Positions 44,257 through 52,824 of a stretch of 64,000 bases of DNA are shown piece after piece. Below the pieces are notes generated by a model. That model had not been told where the DNA came from and did no database searches. It saw only the letters and a list, made by a program, of their open reading frames with translations. Each line of letters starts with the position of its first letter. Within the stretch, counting starts at the first letter, position 1. The position numbers were made by a program, and so were the translations under genes. Source of the stretch: an uncultured Bacilli bacterium (GTDB lineage: Bacteria > Bacillota_I > Bacilli_A > RF39 > UBA660); the NCBI GenBank assembly GCA_934157235.1, contig CAKPHH010000004.1, positions 1-64,000 of the forward strand, given 5' to 3'.

Positions 44257-45387
44257 ATGTATAAAGCCTATAAGTTTAGATTGTATCCTAATAGTTATCA
44301 AAAACAACTGCTAAGTAAAACTTTTGGTTGTGTTAGACTTATTTATAATTATTTTTTGGATAAGTGTATGAAAAGTGGTTTTATAAGGGCTTTTGACATG
44401 TGTATAGAAATAAAAGAATTGTATGCTGAGTATCCATTTTTGAAAGAAGTAGATTCTTGCAGTTTAAGATGTGCAGTTTTTAATTTAGAGGATGCTTTTA
44501 AGAATTACTTTTCTAAACGTAGTAATTATCCTAGGTTTAAGAGTAAATATAATAAACAAAGTTATAGAACTACATGTATTAGGAGTACATATAAAAATAG
44601 AGAATATAGTAATATAGAATTAGATTTAGTAAATAAAAAAGTTAAATTACCCAAACTGGGATTAGTTGATATAAGAGGTTATAGAACTTTAAAAGAGATA
44701 AAGGGAAAAATTATAAATGCAACTATTGAAAAAGAAACAACTAATAAATACTATGTAAGCATTGTAGTTGAAGAAAAAGAGTTTGGACTCAGTAAAGTTA
44801 CTCCACAAAGTATAGTTGGGATAGACTTAGGCATAAAAGATTTAGTAGTAACTAGTGATGGAGAAAAATATAATAATCCAAAAGAGTTATTAAAAAGAGA
44901 AAAGAGATTAAAAAGACTACAACGGAAGCTAGCGAGACAAATAAAGGGTAGTAATAACTATTACAAGACTAAAGAAAGAATCGCTAGAATTTATAGTAAA
45001 ATTAAAAATAGTAGAAAACATAATATAAATAATATTGTAAATAAACTTGTAAAAGAACATGATATAGTAGTTAGTGAAAAACTAAAAGTACAAGAAATGA
45101 CACATAATCACAATTTAGCCAAAAATATTTTAGATGCCAGTTTCGATAAAATATGTCAAATGCTCAAATGGAAATGCAGTGTATTAGGAAAATATTATTA
45201 TCAAGTAGATACATATTTTCCAAGTAGTAAGAAATGTAGTCATTGTGACAATACAACAAGTAAAACGAATGATTTGAATGTTAGAAACTGGATATGTGAT
45301 AAGTGTGGATGTGAAAATGATCGAGATATAAATGCAAGTATAAATATTATGTTTGAAGGATTAAAAATGTATTATCAAAGTAATTAA
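44257..45387 (+). CDS. tnpB: RNA-guided nuclease TnpB (IS605/OrfB family)
   Basis: 376 residues. An N-terminal helix-turn-helix and recognition part (MYKAYKFRLYPNSYQKQLL) leads to a split RuvC nuclease: Asp190 in GIDLGIKDLVV, Glu274 in VVSEKLKVQEM, a zinc ribbon CSHCDNTT...CDKCG, and Asp355/Asp357 in ENDRDINASINI. All key residues are present, so the enzyme looks active. TnpB cuts DNA guided by an RNA made from the element's 3' end, which keeps the transposon in place. ATG at 44257 is chosen after GGAGGTG; the upstream ATGs overlap that site. Confidence 0.92.
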   Translation: MYKAYKFRLYPNSYQKQLLSKTFGCVRLIYNYFLDKCMKSGFIRAFDMCIEIKELYAEYPFLKEVDSCSLRCAVFNLEDAFKNYFSKRSNYPRFKSKYNKQSYRTTCIRSTYKNREYSNIELDLVNKKVKLPKLGLVDIRGYRTLKEIKGKIINATIEKETTNKYYVSIVVEEKEFGLSKVTPQSIVGIDLGIKDLVVTSDGEKYNNPKELLKREKRLKRLQRKLARQIKGSNNYYKTKERIARIYSKIKNSRKHNINNIVNKLVKEHDIVVSEKLKVQEMTHNHNLAKNILDASFDKICQMLKWKCSVLGKYYYQVDTYFPSSKKCSHCDNTTSKTNDLNVRNWICDKCGCENDRDINASINIMFEGLKMYYQSN

Positions 45388-45394
45388 ATAAATA

Positions 45395-45475
45395 TGAATA
45401 AATAAAGTGAGTACGGTAGCGACTATCGGAATTTAAGCCTATGGAGAATAGAGGATACTCTATCTATGAAGTAGG
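45395..45475 (+). ncRNA. Omega-RNA scaffold of the tnpB element
   Basis: Directly after the tnpB stop, the segment AAAGTGAGTACGGTAGCGAC to GAATAGAGGATACT is shared with 34995-35050. Conserved 3' sequence beside tnpB is where omega-RNA is made; the guide would start at the element's right end. An inverted repeat GACAAATT/AATTTGTC at 45501-45518 with Ts after it could terminate the RNA. Confidence 0.7.
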
Positions 45476-45571
45476 AATTTTGATCGGTGACGACCAAAGC
45501 GACAAATTTTAATTTGTCTTTTGTTCGGAAATGTGGTATAATTTAGAACGTTTGAGGGGGATAAGGATATT

Positions 45572-46048
45572 ATGATAGAAAGTAGTCGTTATGAAATAAT
45601 TGATTCAATAGGAAGAAATTGTATAGCAGTACCTATTTATGCAGATGAAGGTAGATTAGAGGATCGAACTTTACATGAAAAAGATTTTGATGAATGTATG
45701 AAAACAAGTATTATAACAGCAATTCGTTATGATTTAGAACTTGTAGGAGTACAAATTATTGCTTCAGAAAATGGTAGAAAAAGAACAACTGATTATTATA
45801 TTGGAGATGTTGCGGCAGTTGATGCTGAAGGTAGACCAAGTAGAGTTAGAGTTGGACAATTCAGTTATGGGGCTGGAGACTTTAGATCTTATGCTGATGT
45901 TGGCTCTAGAAAACATAGTATAGAAATTTGTCCTGGAAGAGTTTCTTTAGCGAAAAAATGTGCTCAAATATTAGAATTGCCATATATTTTTCCACTTGAA
46001 GAAGTAACTAAAAGAGAAGTACCAAAGGAGAAAGTATTGAAACGTTAA
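45572..46048 (+). CDS. Protein of unknown function
   Basis: 158 residues, soluble, with strands and helices (MIESSRYEIIDSIGRNCIAV...). Arg-rich surfaces (GRPSRVRVGQFSYGAGDF) stand out, but no family is recognised. A TATAAT box lies at 45537-45542 and GAGGGGG precedes the ATG by about 12 bases. It lies between the mobile element and pgi and forms its own unit with a terminator. Confidence 0.5.
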   Translation: MIESSRYEIIDSIGRNCIAVPIYADEGRLEDRTLHEKDFDECMKTSIITAIRYDLELVGVQIIASENGRKRTTDYYIGDVAAVDAEGRPSRVRVGQFSYGAGDFRSYADVGSRKHSIEICPGRVSLAKKCAQILELPYIFPLEEVTKREVPKEKVLKR

Positions 46049-46051
46049 ATT

Positions 46052-46075
46052 AATAGCCGAAAGGCTATTTTTTTG
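46052..46075 (+). terminator. Rho-independent terminator
   Basis: AATAGCC/GGCTATT with a GAAA loop, then Ts. Confidence 0.88.
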
Positions 46076-46102
46076 TTATAATGTTTTTATAGAGGTGACG
46101 TG

Positions 46103-47278
46103 ATGATTAAGTTTGATTTAGCTTTATTAGATAACGAGTTATATAGAAATAACTTATTAAGAAAAGAAGAGATATTTAATAAGTTTAATAATAGTAGTAT
46201 GATTGGTTGGATGAGAGAGGCTTCTCAAGAAGAAGTTTCAACGATTTTAAAACTAAGTGATGAGATAAAGAAGAATGCTGATTGTTTAGTTGTGATAGGA
46301 ATTGGAGGTTCTTACTTAGGAAGTTTTTCTTTGAATAAGATCTTTAAAAAAGATGATAGTTTTGAAGTTGTTTATTTAGGGAATAATTTATCTAGTGAAG
46401 AGATAAGTAAAAAATTAGATTATTTAGCTAAGAAGAATTTTTATGTAAATGTTGTTAGTAAGAGTGGGACAACTATGGAGATTAAGATTAGTTATGATTT
46501 AATAAAAGACTTAATGAAAAAGAAATATAATGATGAGGAAATTAAAAAGAGAATAATTATTACGACGGATAAAGAAAAAGGTAAATTGAGAGAGGAGTGT
46601 CGGAATTATGGATATAGATCATTAGTAATAGATAATGATATTGGAGGAAGGTATTCTTTAATAACAGCAGGTCATTTATTACCATTAGATTTTAATATTG
46701 ATATTGAAGAATTAATAAGAGGATATTATAAAGGAATTTATGAACTAAAAGAAGAAGCTTATAAGTATGCTTGTCTTAGAAAAAGTTTATTTGAAATGGG
46801 AAAATATATAGAAAATTATTCGGTTTATGAAGGAAAGTTTAGTTATTATTTAGAGTGGATTAAACAATTATTTGGAGAGACTGAAGGTAAAGATAAAAAG
46901 GGTATATTTCCAGTTTCAACTATTGGGACAAGAGATTTACATTCATTAGGACAATTTATACAAGAAGGAAATCCAATTATATTTGAAACTTTTATAAAGA
47001 TATTAGAGATAAGTGATTTTAAATATATGGGTAGAAAATTAGATGATATTAATAATTTAGTTTTAGATTCAGTAGTTGAAGCTCATACTAAAAATAATGT
47101 AATTTGTAATGTGATAACTCTTGATAAGATTACGGAAAATAATATGGGTGCTTTATGCGCATTCTTTATGTTAAGTGCAGCTTATTCAGGATATTTATTT
47201 GAGGTTTTTCCTTTTGATCAACCAGGAGTTGAAGTTTATAAAGAGTGTGTGCGAAAAAGATTAGAGGGAGAAATATAA
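46103..47278 (+). CDS. pgi: Glucose-6-phosphate isomerase
   Basis: Interconverts glucose-6-phosphate and fructose-6-phosphate in glycolysis. Motifs: CLVVIGIGGSYLGSFS, VVSKSGTTMEI, the catalytic Glu region HSLGQFIQEGNPIIFET and the end LFEVFPFDQPGVEVYKECVR with Lys. The length (391) is shorter than typical Bacilli enzymes (about 450), with compact loops but intact catalytic segments. ATG at 46103 follows AGAGGTGA. The stop overlaps the start of the next gene (TAATG), so translation is probably coupled. Confidence 0.92.
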   Translation: MIKFDLALLDNELYRNNLLRKEEIFNKFNNSSMIGWMREASQEEVSTILKLSDEIKKNADCLVVIGIGGSYLGSFSLNKIFKKDDSFEVVYLGNNLSSEEISKKLDYLAKKNFYVNVVSKSGTTMEIKISYDLIKDLMKKKYNDEEIKKRIIITTDKEKGKLREECRNYGYRSLVIDNDIGGRYSLITAGHLLPLDFNIDIEELIRGYYKGIYELKEEAYKYACLRKSLFEMGKYIENYSVYEGKFSYYLEWIKQLFGETEGKDKKGIFPVSTIGTRDLHSLGQFIQEGNPIIFETFIKILEISDFKYMGRKLDDINNLVLDSVVEAHTKNNVICNVITLDKITENNMGALCAFFMLSAAYSGYLFEVFPFDQPGVEVYKECVRKRLEGEI

Positions 47279-47886
47279 TGAAAAAGAAATATTTAGTTTT
47301 GATAAGTATCCTTTTAGTAATATTTCTTAGTATGCTAGGGATAGTTTTATTTGATAAGAATCTTACTTTTGATATGAGTATTTATAATTTTATTATAAGT
47401 TTTAGATGTGATTTTCTAGATACATTGTTTAAGGCAATTACAGCATGTGGTAATCCTTTAACGATAGTTGCTTTAGTAGTAATATTTATTGTGGCTTTAA
47501 GAAATAAAGATGCTTTATTACTTTCTATATCGGCACTTGATTCAATTATTTTAAATACAATAATTAAACATATTGTTAGAAGAGATAGACCGAATGTAGT
47601 TAGATTAGTTACTGAGAAGGGCTATTCATTTCCATCAGGACATGCGATGATAGCCGTTTGTGTATATGGATTTTTATTTTATTTAGCTTTTAAGAAAATA
47701 AAAAATAAATATTTAAGAAATATAATTTGTATTGTATTAGGAATTTTAACATTAGGTATTGGTATTAGTAGAATATATGTAGGAGTACATTATGCTTCAG
47801 ATATAATAGCAGGATATGCTTTAGCATTTATTGAAGTAATTTTATTAATGCAATGTGAAGATTTAATTAAATTCAGAGGGGAATAG
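47278..47886 (+). CDS. PAP2-family membrane phosphatase
   Basis: 202 residues with five or six membrane segments. The three PAP2 motifs are complete: KHIVRRDRPN, PSGHAM and SRIYVGVHYASD. It removes phosphate from lipid phosphates such as undecaprenyl pyrophosphate or phosphatidylglycerol phosphate; which one is not evident. Its start overlaps the pgi stop, and the HAD hydrolase gene starts four bases after it, so pgi, this gene and the next form one operon. Confidence 0.88.
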   Translation: MKKKYLVLISILLVIFLSMLGIVLFDKNLTFDMSIYNFIISFRCDFLDTLFKAITACGNPLTIVALVVIFIVALRNKDALLLSISALDSIILNTIIKHIVRRDRPNVVRLVTEKGYSFPSGHAMIAVCVYGFLFYLAFKKIKNKYLRNIICIVLGILTLGIGISRIYVGVHYASDIIAGYALAFIEVILLMQCEDLIKFRGE

Positions 47887-47889
47887 GAT

Positions 47890-48618
47890 ATGTATAAATT
47901 ATTAGTAAGTGATTTTGATGGGACATTAGTAGGAGAAGAATTAGCTATAGATTATTCAACAATGGTAGCAATAGATAAAATTAGAAGAGAAAAAGTATTA
48001 TTTGCGATCGCGACTAGTAGATGTTTAGGAGATATATTGTATTACAATAGAGACTTTTCTTTTTTAGATTATGTAGTAGCTTCTAATGGCGCTGTTGTTT
48101 ATGATGTTAATAGAGAAAAAATCTTATTTAAGAAAAGTATTAGTGTAGTTAGTGTTAGGAAGATTTATAAAGAATTTAAGGATTATCAGATATATGCTTG
48201 TCGAAAAGATAGGAAATTTATATTAGTTAATTTAGAAGATATTAAAGATATATATAAATTAGAAATTATTTGTAATGATTTAAATGATGCAGAGAAAGTA
48301 ATACTTATACTTGATGATTTAGGATTAAATATTAATTGTACTAAGCAATATATTAATGGTACGTATGCAGTTTCTATTGTTAGTGCAGGTATTAATAAAT
48401 TTAAGGGAATAGAAGTTATTTGTAATAAGATAAAAATAAAGATAGATGATGTTGTAGCGATAGGTTCTTCTTATAATGATATAGAAATGGTTAGAGATGT
48501 TGGATATGGTGTTGCGATGGGAGATGCTTTAGAAGACGTTAAGAGTGTGGCAGAAGAAGTTACTACTGATAATTTACATAAAGGAGTAGAGAAATTTATT
48601 GAAGAGAAATTTAGATAA
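47890..48618 (+). CDS. HAD-superfamily hydrolase, Cof type, with altered motif IV
   Basis: 242 residues. Motif I is SDFDGTLVG (both Asp), motif II is AIATSRC, motif III has the Lys of INKFKGIEVI, but motif IV reads GSSYNDIEM where most relatives have GDxxND. The first acidic metal ligand is therefore Ser. Cof-type HAD enzymes remove phosphate from sugar phosphates or flavin nucleotides; loss of this Asp may weaken catalysis. It sits in the operon after pgi and the PAP2 gene. Confidence 0.82.
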   Translation: MYKLLVSDFDGTLVGEELAIDYSTMVAIDKIRREKVLFAIATSRCLGDILYYNRDFSFLDYVVASNGAVVYDVNREKILFKKSISVVSVRKIYKEFKDYQIYACRKDRKFILVNLEDIKDIYKLEIICNDLNDAEKVILILDDLGLNINCTKQYINGTYAVSIVSAGINKFKGIEVICNKIKIKIDDVVAIGSSYNDIEMVRDVGYGVAMGDALEDVKSVAEEVTTDNLHKGVEKFIEEKFR

Positions 48619-48678
48619 ATTTTTCTTTCTTAAAGATAATAGTTGTATTATAATATTTGGTATGAAAGAGGCGGCAAT

Positions 48679-49527
48679 ATGAAATTAAAGGTTAATAAGA
48701 ATGGGGAACTTTTAGATTATTTGTATAATAATTTATATATGCCTAAGAAAAAAATTAAACAATATTTAACACATGGAGCTATTTTTGTTAATAATGTTAA
48801 GATTAGACAATATAATTATCCAATTATTAATGGAATGGAAATAGTTATTAATACAGATAGTAAAAATAAAAAAGTATTACCATTTGAAGTTTTATTTGAA
48901 GATGATAATATAATTGTTGTTAATAAACCGGCGGGACTTCTAACAATCGCAACTGCTAAAGAAAAAGAAAAGACATTATATCATATTGTTTCAGATTACT
49001 TAAAGAGTAAAGATAGAAATGCTAGAGTATTTATAGTACATAGATTAGATAAAGAAACATCTGGAGTTTTAGTACTTGCTAAAAATGAAAAGATTAAAAA
49101 ACAGTTACAAGAAAATTGGAATGAATATGTTAGTTTAAGAGAATATGTGGCAGTTGTACATGGACATTTGAAAGAACAAGAAAAGAAGATTATTCAAAAT
49201 CTTAAAGAGACTAAGACTAATTTGGTATATGTTACAAAGCATAATGATGGAAAAGAAGCTATTACTAATTATAAAGTAATTAAAGAAAGTAGTAAGTATT
49301 CATTAGTTAGTATAAATATTGAAACAGGTAGAAAGAATCAAATAAGGGTAGCTTTTTCTAGTTTAGGTAATCCAATAGTTGGAGATAATAAATACGGAAT
49401 TAGAGATAAAGAAAATAGATTATATTTACACGCTAATAGATTAAAGATGTATTATCCAGTTATAAAAAAAGATATTTTATTTGAGACAAGTAATCCAGTG
49501 GAATTTAGAAAAATTATGGATAAATAG
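48679..49527 (+). CDS. RluA-family pseudouridine synthase
   Basis: 282 residues. An S4-like N-terminal part (GELLDYLYNNLYMPKKKIKQ) is followed by the catalytic domain with DDNIIVVNKPAGLLT, the catalytic motif HRLDKETSGVLVLAKN (Asp) and INIETGRKNQIRVAFSSLG. It changes uridine to pseudouridine in rRNA or tRNA; the site cannot be told. ATG at 48679 follows AGAGGCGG. The gene ends nine bases before the GH3 gene. Confidence 0.9.
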   Translation: MKLKVNKNGELLDYLYNNLYMPKKKIKQYLTHGAIFVNNVKIRQYNYPIINGMEIVINTDSKNKKVLPFEVLFEDDNIIVVNKPAGLLTIATAKEKEKTLYHIVSDYLKSKDRNARVFIVHRLDKETSGVLVLAKNEKIKKQLQENWNEYVSLREYVAVVHGHLKEQEKKIIQNLKETKTNLVYVTKHNDGKEAITNYKVIKESSKYSLVSINIETGRKNQIRVAFSSLGNPIVGDNKYGIRDKENRLYLHANRLKMYYPVIKKDILFETSNPVEFRKIMDK

Positions 49528-49536
49528 GAGATATTT

Positions 49537-50688
49537 ATGAAAAAAATCTTAATAGTTGTAATTAGTGCTTTAGTAGTAGGTGTTGGAGTATTTATTGGAA
49601 AAGATGAATTATTTAAAAAAGAGGTAAACAAGAAGTCTGATGATTATAAGAAAGAAACAGTAGTTAGTAATGATTTATTTGGTAAGTATTATGATGAAGC
49701 TAACAAAAAGATGAAAAACATGTCTCTTGAAGAGAAAGTAGGGCAATTGTTTTTAGTTAGGTATGATGGTAATTTAGCTAGTAATTGGATTAAGAAGTAT
49801 TATCCTGGTGGCTATATTATGTTTGCAAAAGATTTTAATAATCAAACTAAAGAGTCAATTAAAAAAGAAATAGATGATTTACAAAGCATTAGTAAGGTAC
49901 CTTTGGTAATTGCGGTTGATGAAGAAGGGGGATATGTTACTAGAGTTAGCAGATATCCTAGTTTTAGAGAAAGTAAATTCTTAGCTCCTAGAAGTTATTA
50001 TGAGTCAGGAGGAGAAAAGTTACTGGAACAAACAGAAAAAGAAAAAGCAAAATTATTATTAAGTATAGGAGTTAATTTAAATTTAGCTCCAGTTGCAGAT
50101 GTGTCTATTGATAGTAATGATTTTATTAATATTAGAACGTTTAATAGAAATGCTAAAGAGACAGCAGTTTTAATTGGAAAGATGGTTAATTACGCTAACG
50201 AAGAGGGAATTTCTTCCTCACTTAAACATTTTCCGGGATATGGTAATAATGGTGATACGCATACTGGTATTGCGATAGATGAGAGAAGTTATGAGAACTT
50301 TGTAGAGAATGATTATTTACCATTTGAAGAGGGTATTAAAAATAAAGTTCCTACAGTACTTGTTTCACATAATATTGTTAAGTGTATGGATAGTGAATAT
50401 CCAGCGACGTTAAGTAAAAAAGTAATTAGTGAATTAAGAGAAAAACTTAACTTTACAGGTGTTGTTATTACTGATGATTTATCGATGAGTGCTGTTAATA
50501 GTTATGTAGAAAATGGTAGTGCAGCAGTACTTGCTGTTAATGCTGGAGAGGATTTGATTATTACATCGGACTTTGTTAAGATGTATAATTCAGTGTATGA
50601 AGCTGTTAAAAATAAAGAAATTGATATGGAAACTATCGATAAAGCTGTAAGAAGAAATATAGCTTGGAAGATAGCTTATGATATGTAA
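49537..50688 (+). CDS. GH3 beta-N-acetylglucosaminidase-like protein (NagZ type), membrane-anchored
   Basis: 383 residues with an N-terminal anchor or signal (3-22). The catalytic domain has AVDEEGGYVTRV, the NagZ loop KHFPGYGNNGDTHTG with the acid/base His, and the nucleophile Asp in VVITDDLSMSA. It releases terminal N-acetylglucosamine residues, probably from cell-wall fragments. Unlike cytosolic NagZ of Gram-negatives, this one is directed out of the cell, as in Bacilli. The last 11 bases overlap the upstream reading frame of asnS, whose own start is 11 bases after this stop. Confidence 0.88.
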   Translation: MKKILIVVISALVVGVGVFIGKDELFKKEVNKKSDDYKKETVVSNDLFGKYYDEANKKMKNMSLEEKVGQLFLVRYDGNLASNWIKKYYPGGYIMFAKDFNNQTKESIKKEIDDLQSISKVPLVIAVDEEGGYVTRVSRYPSFRESKFLAPRSYYESGGEKLLEQTEKEKAKLLLSIGVNLNLAPVADVSIDSNDFINIRTFNRNAKETAVLIGKMVNYANEEGISSSLKHFPGYGNNGDTHTGIAIDERSYENFVENDYLPFEEGIKNKVPTVLVSHNIVKCMDSEYPATLSKKVISELREKLNFTGVVITDDLSMSAVNSYVENGSAAVLAVNAGEDLIITSDFVKMYNSVYEAVKNKEIDMETIDKAVRRNIAWKIAYDM

Positions 50689-50698
50689 GGAGGATATT

Positions 50699-52078
50699 AT
50701 GGCAATTGATGTTAAAAAATTATACGAAAAATTAGATGATTATATGGGAAGTGAAGTTGTACTTCAAGGATGGATTCGTAATCATCGTAAACAAAAAGAA
50801 TTTGGATTTATTGATTTTAATGATGGAACATTCTTTAAGAGTGTACAAGTAGTATATGATAATAAGTTAGAATCTTTTGATGAGATACAATCTTTACATG
50901 TAGGTTGTGCAATAGAAGTTGTAGGAGAAGTTATAGAATCACCTGCAAAGGGACAAGCATTTGAAGTACAAACTAAGTCTATTAAATTACTTGGAGATTG
51001 TGGTGAGGATTATCCTATTCAACCTAAGAGACATACAAGAGAGTTTTTAAGAGAACAAGCATATCTTAGACCTAGAACTAATTTATTTAATGCTGTATTT
51101 AGAGTTAGAAGTGTAGCAGCTTATGCAATACATAAATATTTCCAAGAAAATGGATATGTATATTTCCACGCTCCAATAATTACGGCAAGTGACTGTGAGG
51201 GTGCTGGAGAAATGTTCCAAGTAACAACACTTGATTTAGATAGAGTAGCTAAACTTGGAAAAGTTGATTATAGTAAAGACTTCTTTGGTAAACAAGCAGC
51301 ACTTACAGTATCTGGACAATTACAAGCTGAAACATTTGCTTTATCTTATAAAAAAACATATACATTTGGACCAACATTTAGAGCAGAAAATTCTAATACA
51401 AAGACACATGCTAATGAATTTTGGATGATTGAACCAGAAATTGCTTTCTGTGACTTAGAAGGTGATATGGATGTTATGGAAGAAATGTTAAAGTATGTTG
51501 TTAAATATGTACTTGATAATTGTAAGGAAGAAATGGAATTCTTTGATAGTTTTGTTGAAAAAGGATTACTTGAAAAACTTAATAAATTAATAACTAGTGA
51601 ATTTGTTAGAATTAGTCATGAAGAAGTTATTTCAATATTAAAGAAAGCTGATGTTAAGTGGGAATTTGAACCTGAATATGGGGAAGATATTGCCAAAGAA
51701 CATGAGAAATATATTACAGAATACTTTAATGGACCAGTATTTATTAAAGATTGGCCTAAAGATATTAAAGCTTTCTATATGAAACAAAATCCAGATGGTA
51801 AGACTGTTGCGGCAGTTGATTTGGAAGTACCAAGTGCTGGAGAATTAATGGGTGGATCACAAAGAGAAGAAGATTATGAGAAACTTGTTAAGAGAATGGA
51901 TGAGTTAAAAATGGATAAGGCTGGACTTGAATGGTACTTAAATTTACGTAGATTTGGTGGTTGCTACCATTCAGGATTTGGTATGGGATTTGAACGTTTA
52001 TTAATATATTTAACAGGAGTTGAAAATATTAGAGATGTTATACCATTCCCTAGAACTCCAGGTAACTGTGAATTTTAA
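50699..52078 (+). CDS. asnS: Asparaginyl-tRNA synthetase
   Basis: 459 residues. Charges tRNA-Asn. The OB-fold anticodon domain (VVLQGWIRNHRKQKEFGFIDF) is followed by the class II core with motif 2 PTFRAENSNTKTHANEFWMIEPE and motif 3 GFGMGFERLLIYLTGVENIRD ending in PRTPG. LGEDxP-type linkers are normal. ATG at 50699 follows AGGAGG. Compared with AspRS, the loop and the FGMGFER motif favour Asn. The same window has tRNA-Asn. No T-box precedes it. Confidence 0.95.
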   Translation: MAIDVKKLYEKLDDYMGSEVVLQGWIRNHRKQKEFGFIDFNDGTFFKSVQVVYDNKLESFDEIQSLHVGCAIEVVGEVIESPAKGQAFEVQTKSIKLLGDCGEDYPIQPKRHTREFLREQAYLRPRTNLFNAVFRVRSVAAYAIHKYFQENGYVYFHAPIITASDCEGAGEMFQVTTLDLDRVAKLGKVDYSKDFFGKQAALTVSGQLQAETFALSYKKTYTFGPTFRAENSNTKTHANEFWMIEPEIAFCDLEGDMDVMEEMLKYVVKYVLDNCKEEMEFFDSFVEKGLLEKLNKLITSEFVRISHEEVISILKKADVKWEFEPEYGEDIAKEHEKYITEYFNGPVFIKDWPKDIKAFYMKQNPDGKTVAAVDLEVPSAGELMGGSQREEDYEKLVKRMDELKMDKAGLEWYLNLRRFGGCYHSGFGMGFERLLIYLTGVENIRDVIPFPRTPGNCEF

Positions 52079-52112
52079 AATTACAAGATTACATATTTTG
52101 TAATTTTTTTTG
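52077..52112 (+). terminator. Terminator of asnS
   Basis: AAATTACAA/TTGTAATTT stem and eight Ts. Confidence 0.87.
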
Positions 52113-52158
52113 TATAAAATAAACAAATTCTTCCATCTTATTAATGGGAGGAAATACT

Positions 52159-52722
52159 ATGAAGAAAATATTATTAGGATTATCTTTTATATTACTTTTG
52201 GTAGCAGGATGTGCAAATACAATGAATACACCAACAAAAAAAGTAGAAGAATTATTAGGTAAATATCAAAAGATGGATACAGCAGTTTTAACACAACTTG
52301 ATAATGTTATTGCGGAAGATACAACAATGACAGATGAACAGAAAAAAGAGTATCGTAGTTTGATGGAAAAACAGTATCAAAACTTATCTTATAAAATTAA
52401 AGGAGAAGAAATTACTGGAGATGATGCAACCGTTGAAGTGGAAATTGAAGTTTTAGATTATGCAACATCTATTAATGAATCTAAGAAGTATTATAGTGAA
52501 CATAGAGATGAATTTAAGGATGAGGAAATAGATAAGACTGATACAATGGTTGATGAAGATAGTAAGTATATTGATTATAAAATTAAAATGTTAAAGAATG
52601 TTACTGATAGAAAGAAATATGATATTACTTTTAATTTAAGAAAAGATAAAGATGATAATTGGAAGTTAGAAGATATTAGTGATATAGATCGACAAAAGAT
52701 TCATGGTTTATATGAAGGATAA
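52159..52722 (+). CDS. Lipoprotein of unknown function (DUF5105-like)
   Basis: 187 residues with a lipoprotein signal ending LVAGC (Cys18). The mature part has an opening NTPTKKVEELLGKYQKMD, which is common in the DUF5105 family of Bacillota lipoproteins, then a strand-rich section (KGEEITGDDATVEVEIEV) and a charged C-terminus ending in a strand (DNWKLEDISD). These resemble NTF2-like cystatin folds. The function is unknown. ATG at 52159 follows GGGAGG. Confidence 0.7.
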   Translation: MKKILLGLSFILLLVAGCANTMNTPTKKVEELLGKYQKMDTAVLTQLDNVIAEDTTMTDEQKKEYRSLMEKQYQNLSYKIKGEEITGDDATVEVEIEVLDYATSINESKKYYSEHRDEFKDEEIDKTDTMVDEDSKYIDYKIKMLKNVTDRKKYDITFNLRKDKDDNWKLEDISDIDRQKIHGLYEG

Positions 52723-52748
52723 GAGTTCCTGATGAAGGGACTTTTTTC
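52721..52748 (+). terminator. Rho-independent terminator
   Basis: AGTTCC/GGGACT stem with one G-U pair, then Ts. Confidence 0.75.
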
Positions 52749-52824
52749 TATATTATTTAATTTGGTCTTTTAATTATTGTTTTTTTTTGTTATACTCTAT
52801 ATAAGATAAAAGAGGGTGTTTTTA

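Larger units (their letters stand above)
44140..45475 (+). mobile_element. IS605-family element carrying tnpB only
   Basis: The left end TATTTATAAGGAATTTT is shared with the element at 34846. Inside are a promoter, tnpB and a 3' scaffold typical of omega-RNA. No tnpA (HUH transposase) is present, so movement would need one elsewhere. Boundaries are estimated from the shared sequence; the right end lies near 45475. Confidence 0.8.

Noticed and set aside
45501..45518. Right inverted repeat of the tnpB element
   Set aside because: It lies past the part shared with the other copy and has a T run after it, so a terminator is more likely.
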